The notes: generated by a model not told the origin, from the sequence alone. A stretch of 64,000 nt of DNA from Blautia wexlerae DSM 19850 (GCF_025148125.1 NZ_CP102267.1:2304501-2368500), one strand, 5' to 3'. Shown: positions 55,658 to 64,000, counted from the first letter of the stretch. Numbers and translations are program-made.

Positions 55658-56054
55658 CCATGATCTGCTGTATTGTTTTTCTCTTAAGGAGACTTATCAG
55701 TTCATCCTGTACAGATAACAATTCTCTATGTACCAGACATGGTAATCCATCCTGTCCGTCTCTGACACAGTTATATTTCGGATCCAGACATTCGATGATA
55801 AACATATCCGGATCAATCGCTGAATAAACCTCATATAAAGTCAGCTCATCCAGTCCCCTGTTCAGAGAATAACCACCATGTACGCCTCTGTATCCCTTCA
55901 CGATCTCTGCCTTCTGAAGTTTCTTCAGGATCTTATAGGCAAAAGGAGCTGTGATTGCTTCTTTCTCACAGATATCGGATACGCTCAGTCTGCTCTCTCC
56001 CCAAAGCGCACGTACCACTCGAACTGCATAATCGCACTCTCTTGTAATAAACAT
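55647..56054 (-). CDS. Rrf2 family transcriptional regulator
   Basis: A 135-residue winged-helix protein with SVSDICEKEAITAPFAYKIL and a wing GYRGVHGGYSLNR typical of the IscR/NsrR group. Cysteines at 8, 28, 89, 95 and 105 could hold an Fe-S cluster (C89-x5-C95-x9-C105), which would make it a redox or NO sensor; numbering is approximate. It lies upstream of nifJ on the same strand, so nifJ is a likely target, by position only. GAGAGG precedes the ATG at 11 bases. Confidence 0.88.
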   Translation of the reverse strand: MFITRECDYAVRVVRALWGESRLSVSDICEKEAITAPFAYKILKKLQKAEIVKGYRGVHGGYSLNRGLDELTLYEVYSAIDPDMFIIECLDPKYNCVRDGQDGLPCLVHRELLSVQDELISLLKRKTIQQIMEEA

Positions 56055-56136
56055 AGTCTTTGCAACCTCTCTAAAATTAATTATCCTTTACTGTCCACAT
56101 CGCTGTTTTGCATAAAACAATGGAAACAGTAATCGT

Positions 56137-56176
56137 TATTTCTGTCATATCAATGCCTCATATTTCTGTCTGTCAA
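56137..56176 (-). promoter_or_regulatory. Possible Rrf2 promoter with repeated GACAGAAATA
   Basis: On the minus strand a TTGACA at 56171-56176 is followed by two copies of GACAGAAATA, 24 bases apart (56161-56170 and 56137-56146), around a TGATAT -10-like box. The repeat may be an operator for autoregulation. Speculative. Confidence 0.35.
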
Positions 56177-56252
56177 GAGGCTATATTTATTCTATATTAT
56201 AACAGTGCTTCTTTTTTTTGTAAATAAAAGAACCCAAAAAAGCAAAAAACAG

Positions 56253-56280
56253 TTGCAAATTTCCCAATTTACGGTACAAT
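56253..56280 (+). promoter_or_regulatory. Promoter of the ABC-F gene
   Basis: TTGCAA, 16 bases, TACAAT on the plus strand, about 120 bases upstream of the start. Confidence 0.65.
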
Positions 56281-56405
56281 GATAAGCGGTTGTAACTTAT
56301 ATAATAGGAAATAATGTAACTGTTTCCTGCGAAAGATACGTTTTCCATAAACAATCTGCCGGACAGTTACTGCAAAACAATAATTTCACGAAAAAGAGGT
56401 ATGAT

Positions 56406-58046
56406 ATGATTTCAGCAAACAATATTACATTGCGCGTAGGTAAAAAGGCCCTCTTCGAAGATGTAAATATCAAATTTACTGAGGGCAACTGCTACGGTCT
56501 CATCGGTGCAAACGGTGCCGGTAAGTCCACATTCCTTAAAATCCTTTCCGGACAGTTAGAGCCTACCAACGGTGACGTTGTTATCACTCCGGGCCAGCGT
56601 CTTTCTTTCCTGCAGCAGGATCACTTCAAATATGATGCATATACAGTTCTGGATACTGTTATCATGGGTAACAAGAGACTGTATGAGATCATGAAAGAAA
56701 AAGATGCTATCTATGCAAAAGCGGACTTCACTGATGAAGACGGTATCCGTGCCAGCGAACTGGAAGGTGAATTTGCAGAGATGAACGGATGGGAAGCAGA
56801 ATCTGATGCTGCTACTCTTCTGAATGGTCTTGGAATTGAAACCGATCTCCACTATTCCCAGATGGCTGACCTTACAGGAAGCCAGAAGGTCAAAGTTCTT
56901 CTGGCGCAGGCACTGTTTGGTAATCCGGACATTCTTCTTCTGGATGAGCCTACCAACCACCTTGACCTGCCTGCTATTGAATGGCTCGAAGAATTCCTGA
57001 TCAACTTTGACAACACTGTCATCGTTGTATCCCATGACCGTTACTTCTTAAATAAAGTATGTACTCATACAGCAGACATCGACTACGGCAAGATTCAGCT
57101 CTATGCCGGAAACTATGACTTCTGGTTTGAGTCCAGCCAGCTCCTCATCAAACAGATGAAGGAAGCCAACAAGAAGAAAGAAGAAAAGATCAAAGAACTT
57201 CAAGAGTTTATTTCCCGATTCAGTGCCAACGCTTCCAAGTCCAAACAGGCGACTTCCCGTAAACGTGCCCTGGAAAAGATCCAGCTTGACGATATGCGTC
57301 CGTCCAGCCGTAAATACCCATACATCGACTTCCGTCCAAACCGCGAGATCGGTAACGAAGTCCTTATGGTGGAGAACCTTTCCAAGACCATCGACGGTGT
57401 AAAAGTTCTGGATAACATTTCTTTCACACTCGGACATGATGACAAGGTAGCTTTCGTCGGTGCCAACGAACAGGCAATCACTACTCTGTTCAAGATCTTA
57501 GTTGGTGAAATGGAACCGGATGAAGGAAATTATAAATGGGGTGTTACCACTTCCCAGGCATATTTCCCTAAGGACAACACTGCAGAGTTCGATAATGACC
57601 TTACTATTACAGACTGGCTGACACAGTATTCCGAGATCAAGGATGCTACTTATGTTCGTGGATTCCTCGGACGTATGCTCTTCCCCGGTGAAGACGGCAT
57701 CAAACGTGTACGCGTTCTTTCCGGTGGTGAGAAAGTCCGCTGTCTTCTTTCCAAGATGATGATCTCCGGTGCAAACATTCTCATCCTTGATGAGCCAACC
57801 AACCACCTCGACATGGAGAGCATCACAGCACTGAATAACGGTCTGATTAAATTCCCGGGTGTTATCCTTTTCACCTCACATGACCATCAGTTCGTACAGA
57901 CAACAGCCAACCGTATCATGGAAATCCTTCCAAATGGAACTATGATCGACAAGATCACTACTTACGATGAATATCTGGCAAGTGATGAGATGGCTAAGAA
58001 ACGTCACGTATTCGAGATCAATGAAGAGGACGCTTCCGATAACTAA
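56406..58046 (+). CDS. ABC-F ATPase, YkpA/YbiT type
   Basis: A 546-residue cytosolic protein with two ABC cassettes and no membrane part. ABC-F proteins bind the ribosome E site and help stalled or early elongation; some protect against antibiotics. Cassette 1 has an intact Walker A GANGAGKST and LLLDEPTNHLDL. A charged linker (ANKKKEEKIKELQEFISRFS) follows. Cassette 2 has a degenerate Walker A, GANEQAITT, with no Lys, but an intact LSGGEKVR signature and LILDEPTNHLDM. A weakened second Walker A is, as I recall, a trait of this subgroup. It is monocistronic. Confidence 0.92.
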   Translation: MISANNITLRVGKKALFEDVNIKFTEGNCYGLIGANGAGKSTFLKILSGQLEPTNGDVVITPGQRLSFLQQDHFKYDAYTVLDTVIMGNKRLYEIMKEKDAIYAKADFTDEDGIRASELEGEFAEMNGWEAESDAATLLNGLGIETDLHYSQMADLTGSQKVKVLLAQALFGNPDILLLDEPTNHLDLPAIEWLEEFLINFDNTVIVVSHDRYFLNKVCTHTADIDYGKIQLYAGNYDFWFESSQLLIKQMKEANKKKEEKIKELQEFISRFSANASKSKQATSRKRALEKIQLDDMRPSSRKYPYIDFRPNREIGNEVLMVENLSKTIDGVKVLDNISFTLGHDDKVAFVGANEQAITTLFKILVGEMEPDEGNYKWGVTTSQAYFPKDNTAEFDNDLTITDWLTQYSEIKDATYVRGFLGRMLFPGEDGIKRVRVLSGGEKVRCLLSKMMISGANILILDEPTNHLDMESITALNNGLIKFPGVILFTSHDHQFVQTTANRIMEILPNGTMIDKITTYDEYLASDEMAKKRHVFEINEEDASDN

Positions 58047-58056
58047 AGAATAAAAT

Positions 58057-58092
58057 ACAGGGTACGGCTTAGCCGTACCCTGTTATTTTATT
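58057..58092. terminator. Bidirectional terminator between ABC-F and ybaK
   Basis: ACAGGGTACGGCT and AGCCGTACCCTGT form a 13 bp stem, followed by TATTTTATT. The two genes converge here. Confidence 0.85.
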
Positions 58093-58573
58093 CTGTCTTC
58101 ATGATAATATCCGCCAGCTTTCCGCCTGTCACCTTAAGCAGATCAGCAAGGGGAACCTTCAGTGTCAGTCCGATACGGCCGCCACTCACATAAATCTCCT
58201 CAAATTCTCCTGCAGATGCATCAAACACAACAGGATAAGGTTTCTTCATTCCCAGCGGGCTACAGCCGCCTCTCACATATCCGGTAATCTTTGTGATATC
58301 CTTCACATGGATCATGTCCACTGTCTTCTCACCGACAGCCTTTGCAGCCGCCTTACGGTCAACTTCCTTTTCAATCGGAACTACAAAAACGAAATAACCG
58401 CCGCTCTTTCCTTCCATTACCAGAGTCTTAAAAGACTGGTCATAGGGAGCACCAATCTTATCCGCACTGTGGATCCCGTCAATAAATTCATCACATTCAT
58501 AGGAGAACGCCTCATATTTAACCTTCTGTCTGTCCAGCATTCTCATTGCATTTGTCTTAGCTTCTTTTGCCAT
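58088..58573 (-). CDS. ybaK: Cys-tRNA(Pro)/Cys-tRNA(Cys) deacylase YbaK
   Basis: A 161-residue YbaK/EbsC editing domain that hydrolyses mischarged Cys-tRNA(Pro). Landmarks are FKTLVMEGKSGGYFVFVVP, with the conserved Lys, and YVRGGCSPLGMKK. The start is the Met inside the end of the upstream membrane-protein gene, a 17-base overlap that suggests coupling; 24 in-frame codons upstream belong to the other gene's region. Confidence 0.9.
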   Translation of the reverse strand: MAKEAKTNAMRMLDRQKVKYEAFSYECDEFIDGIHSADKIGAPYDQSFKTLVMEGKSGGYFVFVVPIEKEVDRKAAAKAVGEKTVDMIHVKDITKITGYVRGGCSPLGMKKPYPVVFDASAGEFEEIYVSGGRIGLTLKVPLADLLKVTGGKLADIIMKTE

Positions 58574-59333
58574 TTTTTCTCGCCTGTCCTTTCTGTCCTC
58601 TGGCATATATTGATTCCTCCATGTCTCTATCCTGAGACTGCTCAAAACTCTGGTCTTGTCTCAGTTCCTGATTTCGCCTGTAAATCTGCTCAGTGCTTTC
58701 TTCATCAACCGTTTCTTCATCCTCTTCATCAGAAACCGGTTTGTTGATAGCAAACTGGATCAGCATACCCAGAACTGCAAACCCTACACTCATTCCCAGA
58801 CCATAGGGAATATCTGCCAGATTTCCAAGCTGTGCAAGGGAAACCCCTGCCATAATACCACCGATCAGACTTGTAGCCACGATCAGCACTTCCCTGCAGT
58901 ATTTCACTGCCATGGAACCAAGAGCTACGCCGATCAGAATACATGCAAAAAATACTGCGGAGCTGGTAGGATGCAGGAAATAAATACTGGCCGCCCAGCC
59001 GATACCTGCTGCCAGGATAAACACACCTGCCTTATAGATCAGAAATGCAATCACTGCGAACACAACTCCTGCCGCCAGTGCTGCGATCAGCATTGTTGAT
59101 TTCTCCTGTATTCCCATTGTATGTACAACCACCAGCGCAAGGCCGCCGCCTACCAGAAAACCTCCCAGCATCATCCAGAAACGCAGAAGCCTGTATCCCA
59201 GAATACAGTTCAGCACTCCAAACACAAGGATCACTGCAAATATTACCATCATAAAACGATTCACCAGATCTGAATCCATAAAACTTCCGGCAATACTCAG
59301 CGCATTTCCAAATATATCTGTCATATTAACCAT
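58557..59333 (-). CDS. TMEM198/DUF4203-like membrane protein
   Basis: A 258-residue protein with about seven membrane segments in residues 20-195, including the Gly-rich LGGFLVGGGLALVVVH and FVLGM-like hairpins, then an acidic and Gln-rich cytosolic tail (SDEEDEETVDEEST, and QSFEQSQDRDMEE). The fold resembles TMEM198/DUF4203. Function unknown. The start is about 12 bases after GGAG. Confidence 0.75.
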   Translation of the reverse strand: MVNMTDIFGNALSIAGSFMDSDLVNRFMMVIFAVILVFGVLNCILGYRLLRFWMMLGGFLVGGGLALVVVHTMGIQEKSTMLIAALAAGVVFAVIAFLIYKAGVFILAAGIGWAASIYFLHPTSSAVFFACILIGVALGSMAVKYCREVLIVATSLIGGIMAGVSLAQLGNLADIPYGLGMSVGFAVLGMLIQFAINKPVSDEEDEETVDEESTEQIYRRNQELRQDQSFEQSQDRDMEESIYARGQKGQARKNGKRS

Positions 59334-59408
59334 AATTTTCAGTCACTCCTTTTAGTTATATATTTATAGCGTTCCTTATCATCAACTGACACATCTGAGC
59401 TAAACCTG

Positions 59409-60587
59409 TCAGAACATGAAGTATAAGGTCTTCATATTGTCGATCACGCCGTAATGGTAGGAAATCTGTGACAGCCCATGGACTTCCATATAATATTTTG
59501 CGATATCCTGGATATGATTACTGTCGATCAGATCCATATATGCCTCATCATAAGCCGCCTGGCTGCCAAACTTAAAGCGTACCACCGCAGCATCACTGTC
59601 AATACGCAGTCTGCACAGGTCATATACACTGTTCCAGTCATAGGTATCAAAGCAGGCGCCGTTTCTCACATAAAAATTCATGTCAGTCGCTGTACACGCA
59701 GGAACAGGAAACTCATCAGAGGCCTTATAATTCTCCTCGTACTCCTGTGGGAACGGACACAGATAATCATAAATCGTTGTCTTATGCTCTGCCAGCAGCG
59801 TGGCATCACCCTCCAGAAAGTCCGGCTGGTCCCCATTGGTGGCATCCACATAATAATACTGTCCGTTCAGCTCTACAATATTCCAGGCATGTCCCTGGGT
59901 ACTGTTTGCAGCATCACCCTCCACATAAATACAGGGAATATCCAGACGCTCCAACAGATACTGTACTGCTCCCGCATAGCCCGCACATACCGCCTGTTTC
60001 TTCCAGAAAGCTCCGGCTATACTCTGGTCATCATCAGAGATCACATATTCTGTATTGTCTATGACATATGTATAAACAGTCATTACCCTGGTATAATCAT
60101 CAGCACCATCCGGAATCTGCGACACCACCTCCTGATATGCATTCTCCATGGCCTGCGTGATCTCCTGTCTCTGCTCCTCTGTATAAGTATATCCCGGAGA
60201 AAACTGACAGTAATCCCTGCCCGAATAAGTCGTCTTATAAACTTTCTCCCGGTTATGTACCCAGAACAGCTCCGGATGATCCTTCAGCACTGCATGATAC
60301 ACTCTGTCTATCTCATTATCTCCTGAGAGAGACAGATAAAATTTATCCTCAAAGCTTCTGATCCCCTCCAGGATCTCGCGGTAGCCTCTCTGTTCATTCT
60401 CATTAAGAAGGCCGAAATAATACTCCTGATGTCCTTCATCCGTCTGCGCTACCTCCTGCTTTTTAAGAGTCCTTACTTCCCCCGGTTCCTGCAAAGCTCT
60501 TCCGCCGATGATCAGTCCACCGGCCAGAAGCACCACCACAGGCACCATAAGAATCAGACGCAGCCCGGAAAATCTCTTTTTGCTCAT
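59409..60587 (-). CDS. Transglutaminase-like membrane-anchored protein
   Basis: A 392-residue protein with one N-terminal anchor (LILMVPVVVLLAGGLIIGG) and an extracytoplasmic transglutaminase-like domain. The catalytic triad is visible as Cys in AVCAGYAGA, His in TQGHAWNIV and Asp in YVDATNGD. Such domains are usually proteases or transglutaminase/amidase-like on the cell surface; the substrate is unknown. It is the last chromosomal gene before the integrative element. Confidence 0.85.
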   Translation of the reverse strand: MSKKRFSGLRLILMVPVVVLLAGGLIIGGRALQEPGEVRTLKKQEVAQTDEGHQEYYFGLLNENEQRGYREILEGIRSFEDKFYLSLSGDNEIDRVYHAVLKDHPELFWVHNREKVYKTTYSGRDYCQFSPGYTYTEEQRQEITQAMENAYQEVVSQIPDGADDYTRVMTVYTYVIDNTEYVISDDDQSIAGAFWKKQAVCAGYAGAVQYLLERLDIPCIYVEGDAANSTQGHAWNIVELNGQYYYVDATNGDQPDFLEGDATLLAEHKTTIYDYLCPFPQEYEENYKASDEFPVPACTATDMNFYVRNGACFDTYDWNSVYDLCRLRIDSDAAVVRFKFGSQAAYDEAYMDLIDSNHIQDIAKYYMEVHGLSQISYHYGVIDNMKTLYFMF

Positions 60588-60673
60588 TCAATAATCCTTC
60601 TTGGTTATTATTCTATAAGTCTGATATTACATTACTATTTCATTCTGTTTTGTCACATTTAGAATTATTATTC

Positions 60674-60700
60674 GTTACTGTTCACTCCGCTCACAGTAAC
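60674..60700. repeat. Left-end fragment of the GTTACTGTTCACT family
   Basis: GTTACTGTTCACTCCGCTCACAGTAAC folds as a 7 bp hairpin (GTTACTG/CAGTAAC, loop TTCACTCCGCTCA). It matches the left end of the long copies without the rest. Confidence 0.6.
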
Positions 60701-60923
60701 TGTTATTCTAATGTATCTTATTATAGCCCAGAACACTTCTCCTTGTAAACCGATAAAAATAAGTTAACACTATTTTATAGGCAAAAACTTACTAAATTTC
60801 TGATTATCTTTTCATAAGTTGGTAAATGCCGATATATCCCGTATTTTAGGGCTTTATCGGTATTTTCTTTTCGGAAGATACCTTGCATAAGCTGGCATTT
60901 ACCAGCATGAAAATGCAACCAAA
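60701..60923. other. Gene-free chromosome/ICE junction region
   Basis: AT-rich DNA without a gene. It contains GGTAAATGCC at 60823-60832 and its inverse GGCATTTACC at 60892-60901, each next to CATAAG. The point where chromosome ends and the element begins is probably inside this stretch, but it cannot be fixed without an empty site. Confidence 0.45.
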
Positions 60924-60944
60924 AGTAGTAAATGAGTAGTAAAT
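60924..60944. repeat. Integrase arm-type direct repeats
   Basis: AGTAGTAAAT occurs twice, 11 bases apart, just outside the int stop. Tn916 Int uses closely similar DR-2 arm sites at this end. Confidence 0.75.
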
Positions 60945-60957
60945 ATAAGCTCCGATA

Positions 60958-62148
60958 TTAACAAGCCAGTCTTTCCAGTTCTGCTTTTGCAGATTGAAAT
61001 GTACCGTGTGCGTAATAGCCAAGTGTCATGGTTATGTTAGCGTGTCCCATGAGGTATTGCAGAGTGTTTGGGTTCATTCCTCTGTTTGCCATATTCGTAC
61101 AATAAGTATGTCTGAATGAATGTGGCGTGATGTTCGGTAACTTGTCCGTGTGATACTTGTTATACTTCTTAATCAGTCCTCGCACCATGCCCTCATAGTT
61201 TCCTGCAACTTTAGGCAAGCCCTCACGATTTAGGAATAGGAAATTGCTGTAACCACCTACAATCAGCGGTTGTGCCTTTCCTCTGTTCTTTAGTATTCTT
61301 TGGATTGCTTGATAAGCCCGTTCTGTCAATGGAAGTTCCCGTTTTCCGTTTTTGGTCTTTGGCGTTTCAATATAGTAACCCATTTCGCTATCTTTCAATA
61401 ACTGGTGGTCTATATTGAGTACTCTGTTCTGCATATCAATATGCATCGTCAGTCCGCAAAATTCAGAAATACGAAGTCCCGTTTCCAGCAGAAGCACAAC
61501 CTCATCATAATACTTACTATAAATTTTGTCCTTTTCCATAAAGGCAAGCAGGCGTTCTTCCTGCTCTGGTGTAAGGATAACTTTCTGTTCGGTATCATCT
61601 TCCAGAACATCACTTAGCTTAAATTCAAATGGGTTCTTTCTGATACAGTCGTCTTGTATCGCCATGTAAAATGACGCTTTCAAGGAACGCTTATAGTTAT
61701 CAATCGTTTTATAGGCATATCCTTTTTCACTCATTCTAATAGCCCATTCTTTAGCGTCCGACTGCTTAACCGTATCAATCGCCCTCATACCCAATGGGTC
61801 ATTTTTCAGAGCGTTCATAAGATACTGTCGTCCTTTTTCAGTAGCCCTTTTGATGTTCTTTCTTTGGCTGTTCTTCTTGTCGTAGAGCTGGCAGACTGTC
61901 ATTTTACCGCCGACTGTGTCGATACCGTCGTTAAGGTCTTTTTTTATCTGTGCTTCTTTTTCCCTCAACGATATATCATCACGCTTTCCAGCAGGTGTCT
62001 TGTCTGTCGGTACAAGTTTCCAAGAATAGATAAATTGTGGCTTTCCGTATATATCGGTATATTTATAAACGTATCTTCCGTCTTTTCGCTGGCTCTCTCC
62101 ATTACGCAAATTGCGATTTTTACTGTCTTTTCGTTTCACATTAGACAT
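60958..62148 (-). CDS. int: Tn916-type tyrosine integrase
   Basis: A 396-residue tyrosine recombinase for excision and integration. The N-terminal arm-binding domain has NGESQRKDGRYVYKY; core catalysis is shown by TGLRISEFCGL (Arg), HSFRHTYCTNMA (His-Arg) and GHANITMTLGYYAH (His, nucleophile Tyr). It closely resembles Tn916 Int in length and sequence. GGAAAGGAGC precedes the ATG. It appears intact. Confidence 0.96.
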   Translation of the reverse strand: MSNVKRKDSKNRNLRNGESQRKDGRYVYKYTDIYGKPQFIYSWKLVPTDKTPAGKRDDISLREKEAQIKKDLNDGIDTVGGKMTVCQLYDKKNSQRKNIKRATEKGRQYLMNALKNDPLGMRAIDTVKQSDAKEWAIRMSEKGYAYKTIDNYKRSLKASFYMAIQDDCIRKNPFEFKLSDVLEDDTEQKVILTPEQEERLLAFMEKDKIYSKYYDEVVLLLETGLRISEFCGLTMHIDMQNRVLNIDHQLLKDSEMGYYIETPKTKNGKRELPLTERAYQAIQRILKNRGKAQPLIVGGYSNFLFLNREGLPKVAGNYEGMVRGLIKKYNKYHTDKLPNITPHSFRHTYCTNMANRGMNPNTLQYLMGHANITMTLGYYAHGTFQSAKAELERLAC

Positions 62149-62226
62149 AGTGTAAAGCTCCTTTCCGTCATGGAATGAGCCGTGATACGCTATACCTTAT
62201 TATACCATATCTACGGCTCAATGACA

Positions 62227-62430
62227 TTAGATTTCGTCCAATGTATCTATGATTTTTTCAAATTGTTTTCGCTTAATCTGAATACGATTACCGTTCACGA
62301 TAACCCAGCCAGCGTCAAGATTTTCTTCGGCTAATTTACGCAATTTCTTTTCGCCAATACGGAAGTATTTAGACGCTTCTTCAATCGTCAGCGTATATTT
62401 TTCCCAGATAGGCACATCAGTATTGTTCAT
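62227..62430 (-). CDS. xis: Tn916-type excisionase
   Basis: A 67-residue winged-helix protein, the same length as Tn916 Xis, with the family sequence [20 protein letters not shown] and [16 protein letters not shown]. It binds the element ends and directs Int to excision. It lies 78 bases upstream of int. Confidence 0.95.
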   Translation of the reverse strand: MNNTDVPIWEKYTLTIEEASKYFRIGEKKLRKLAEENLDAGWVIVNGNRIQIKRKQFEKIIDTLDEI

Positions 62431-62805
62431 AATCTATACACCCCCTTTACTGTGTGTCGTTTTTTACAAGCAGGCAGACGGCTTTGGAAAGCTCCGTTAG
62501 TATCTCAACTATTCCCATTCTTGTGGGCAGAACCGCACCATGCGGACGTATCATTATTCTGTGAGGATAGGTCGTGGCAAAACGACTTTTCCAACAGTCG
62601 CTCTCGGATCACTGCGTGGGTCGCTCGCTTTCTTTTTGAAAAGGTCGTGGCGTACAGTCCCCGTGGCTCGCTATCTCACAAACGTATCTGTCTGCTTTAT
62701 TCAGTTGTCAAAGAGCTGTGGCGAAAGCGTGTTGCTTTCATGTAAAAGCAGGAGCAGAGCAGGAAAGAGGGGATTGAACAAATCATGCTCTGCGGTTACT
62801 GCTTC
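62431..62805. other. Non-coding ICE segment with inverted repeat
   Basis: A 375-base gap between xis and the Orf8-like gene without a credible gene. ACGACTTTTC at 62579 and GAAAAGGTCGT near 62638 form an inverted repeat. No oriT nick motif was recognised. It may hold regulatory RNA or xis-int promoter control. Confidence 0.45.
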
Positions 62806-63048
62806 TTATTCTTCGGTTTCTAAAGGAATATCAAAGTCCAACATCATTTTGATAAGTGCTTCTCTGATACGTCCCTTTAATTCCATGTCTACGACTATGC
62901 AGACATTACCATATCTGTCATAGAATGGACGTAAACAACATTTTGATATGTACGGGTCATAAAATGCCAGTATCTTTTCAATCGAATTTACGTTGCCGTC
63001 CACAGCCGACGAGATAAGGTAAAATGACGGGCGTGTGTTATTCATCAT
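62806..63048 (-). CDS. Tn916 Orf8-like helix-turn-helix protein
   Basis: An 80-residue protein of the conjugative transposon HTH family, with SIEKILAFYDPYISKCCLRPF and VVDMELKGRIREAL. It overlaps the sigma-like gene by 11 bases. In Tn916 the pair orf7-orf8 controls xis-int; the same role is inferred here. Confidence 0.82.
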   Translation of the reverse strand: MMNNTRPSFYLISSAVDGNVNSIEKILAFYDPYISKCCLRPFYDRYGNVCIVVDMELKGRIREALIKMMLDFDIPLETEE

Positions 63049-63466
63049 TCATGTTCTCCTTTAACTTTTTCTTGATTTCTTCAAGTGAGTTCTTCCTACT
63101 GCGGAACGACGTTGAACGGTTAATCTTTAATCTGTCGCCGATTTCTGTATCGCTCATGCCTAAGAAGAAGTACATCAACAAGATTTCTCTGTCCTTTTCA
63201 GACAGATACTTAATCGCTTCTGCTAAATCATCATCAAGGACACGAACCTCAATACCGCATACATCAAAGGCGGTATAATCGCTTTCATATTCGTCCCAGA
63301 CAGCCAGCTTTTCCACGACGATTTCTGGAAGTTCACAATAGGAAATTTCCTTATTTCTTCGTCGCTTTAATTCTTTGCGGTAATTACGGACAATGCCCTT
63401 TACTACACGTTTGAGCTTGCAATCGAATTGACATTGTATCGTTCTTTGGAAGTTCGACGGTTTCAT
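63038..63466 (-). CDS. Tn916 Orf7-like sigma factor region 4 protein
   Basis: A 142-residue sigma-70-like protein. The C-terminal helix-turn-helix is seen in LSEKDREILLMYFFLGMSDT and EIGDRLKINRSTSFRSRKN. Basic N-terminus. The start is the Met after GGGGGTGTGATGAT; 49 earlier in-frame codons have no ribosome site. Probably promotes expression of the excision genes. Confidence 0.85.
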   Translation of the reverse strand: MKPSNFQRTIQCQFDCKLKRVVKGIVRNYRKELKRRRNKEISYCELPEIVVEKLAVWDEYESDYTAFDVCGIEVRVLDDDLAEAIKYLSEKDREILLMYFFLGMSDTEIGDRLKINRSTSFRSRKNSLEEIKKKLKENMNDE

Positions 63467-63746
63467 ATCATCACACCCCCTTTCCGTTATGACGTGAAAA
63501 GTGTTTATCCCTCTTTCCGCACCATATCTGTACGGCAAGGTGTGATTTGTTGCAGGAATTTGAAAAAAATTGAAAAAATTTTTTCGGGTACAAAAAAAGC
63601 CCGCACAAAACATATAGTTTTATACGAGCTATTAAAGCTGTAAAATATTCAGTTTTTAATAAAATGCTATTAGGTAGTGTATGATTGTATAGAATTTCGC
63701 TTAAAATGTTCCATAATACAATCCCCCTTACAGCACTTGTTTTGTA

Positions 63747-63971
63747 TTACACTTTTGTCTTTTGGGTAATCTTGTAAATATATTCTTCTGATGTAGGGCG
63801 TTTATTTCCAAAATACTTTTTAAAATTTGCCTGCACCTCTGGGTCGGTGCTGTTCATAGCTTCATCAATCGTTGCTTCAATATCCGCCCGAACATCAGAC
63901 AATGATACACCGCCAGCTTTTGCCCCAGCTTTCAATGCTTTTTTAATATCTCGTTTTTTCAGACCAATCAT
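63747..63971 (-). CDS. Small Spo0A C-terminal-like protein
   Basis: A 74-residue protein ending in [20 protein letters not shown] and [13 protein letters not shown], which resembles the last helices of the Spo0A DNA-binding domain (FG.KRPT.EEFIA). There is no receiver domain. AAAGGAG lies nine bases before the ATG. Such short Spo0A-C proteins occur on some clostridial mobile elements; a regulatory or sporulation-interfering role is speculation. Confidence 0.6.
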   Translation of the reverse strand: MIGLKKRDIKKALKAGAKAGGVSLSDVRADIEATIDEAMNSTDPEVQANFKKYFGNKRPTSEEYIYKITQKTKV

Positions 63972-64000
63972 ATGTGTGTTTCTCCTTTAAGCATAAACAT

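Larger units (their letters stand above)
60850..64000. mobile_element. Tn916-family integrative conjugative element, int end
   Basis: int, xis, an Orf8-like and an Orf7-like gene lie in Tn916 order, followed by a Spo0A-C-like gene. The element runs past the right edge. The left limit is approximate. No tet gene or conjugation gene is inside the window. Confidence 0.85.

Noticed and set aside
56406..58046. Degenerate Walker A (GANEQAITT) in the second ABC-F cassette as a sign of inactivation
   Set aside because: From memory, YkpA-type relatives also have a poor second Walker A, while the signature and Walker B motifs are intact; more likely a subgroup trait.

Overview
The window looks like chromosome from a gut Lachnospiraceae-type Clostridium relative (Blautia/Dorea/Mediterraneibacter-like). 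Evidence: moderately AT-rich DNA, strong AGGAGG-type ribosome sites, formate- and ferredoxin-based pyruvate metabolism (pflB/pflA and nifJ), an SleB-type cell wall hydrolase, a leucine T-box in front of a type 2 leuA, anaerobic cobalamin tail genes and a Tn916-family conjugative element. Genus is inference.

Layout. 1-9.3 kb: a zinc-ribbon/TPR membrane protein (cut by the window edge), FtsK/SpoIIIE translocase, UppP, a YihY/BrkB protein, galM, a probable 6S RNA and thrC. 9.3-16.4 kb: SleB-type hydrolase, an unusual methyltransferase-M14-methyltransferase fusion, and pflA-pflB. 16.6-22.4 kb: T-box-controlled leuA, tRNA-Pro(GGG), a coiled-coil protein, an IS110-family element with a probable bridge-RNA leader, and a DUF1015 protein.

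22.6-43.3 kb is the metabolic centrepiece: the selenium-linked purine/urate degradation locus. dpaL(ygeX)-ygeY-ygeW-arcC run rightward. ssnA-ygfK-xdh-ferredoxin-xdhA-xdhB-xdhC-yqeB-yqeC-mocA run leftward. The two arms converge on a cluster of mobile DNA (MITE, IS5-family element and a TA-flanked hairpin). Known family roles suggest that molybdenum hydroxylases and YgfK/SsnA reduce and open purines. YgeW/YgeY/DpaL would then process ureido and diaminopropionate intermediates, and carbamate kinase would make ATP from carbamoyl phosphate. MocA/YqeB/YqeC mature the selenium-containing molybdenum cofactor. No hydantoinase (hyuA/ygeZ), purine permease or selD is in the window.

43.5-46.9 kb: cobalamin nucleotide-loop assembly (cobT, cobU, cobS, a short CobU-like paralogue, a CobC-type phosphatase), preceded at close spacing by GtrA and a family 2 glycosyltransferase; a large YfhO protein follows at 48.6-51.3 kb. 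51.8-60.6 kb: nifJ with an Rrf2 regulator, a YkpA/YbiT-type ABC-F protein, YbaK, a TMEM198-like membrane protein and a transglutaminase-like protein. From about 60.8 kb to the right edge lies the int end of a Tn916-type ICE (int, xis, Orf8-like, Orf7-like sigma factor, Spo0A-C-like protein).

The most interesting unexplained content is intergenic. Two ~220 bp nested palindromes (13.0 and 51.5 kb) have unrelated but self-complementary arms joined by identical short linkers. A second family with GTTACTGTTCACT ends has at least seven copies or fragments and shows the same pattern of changing stems and conserved linkers. A 28 bp GGGGCAAAA palindrome occurs twice. No CRISPR array, rRNA or replication origin was seen.
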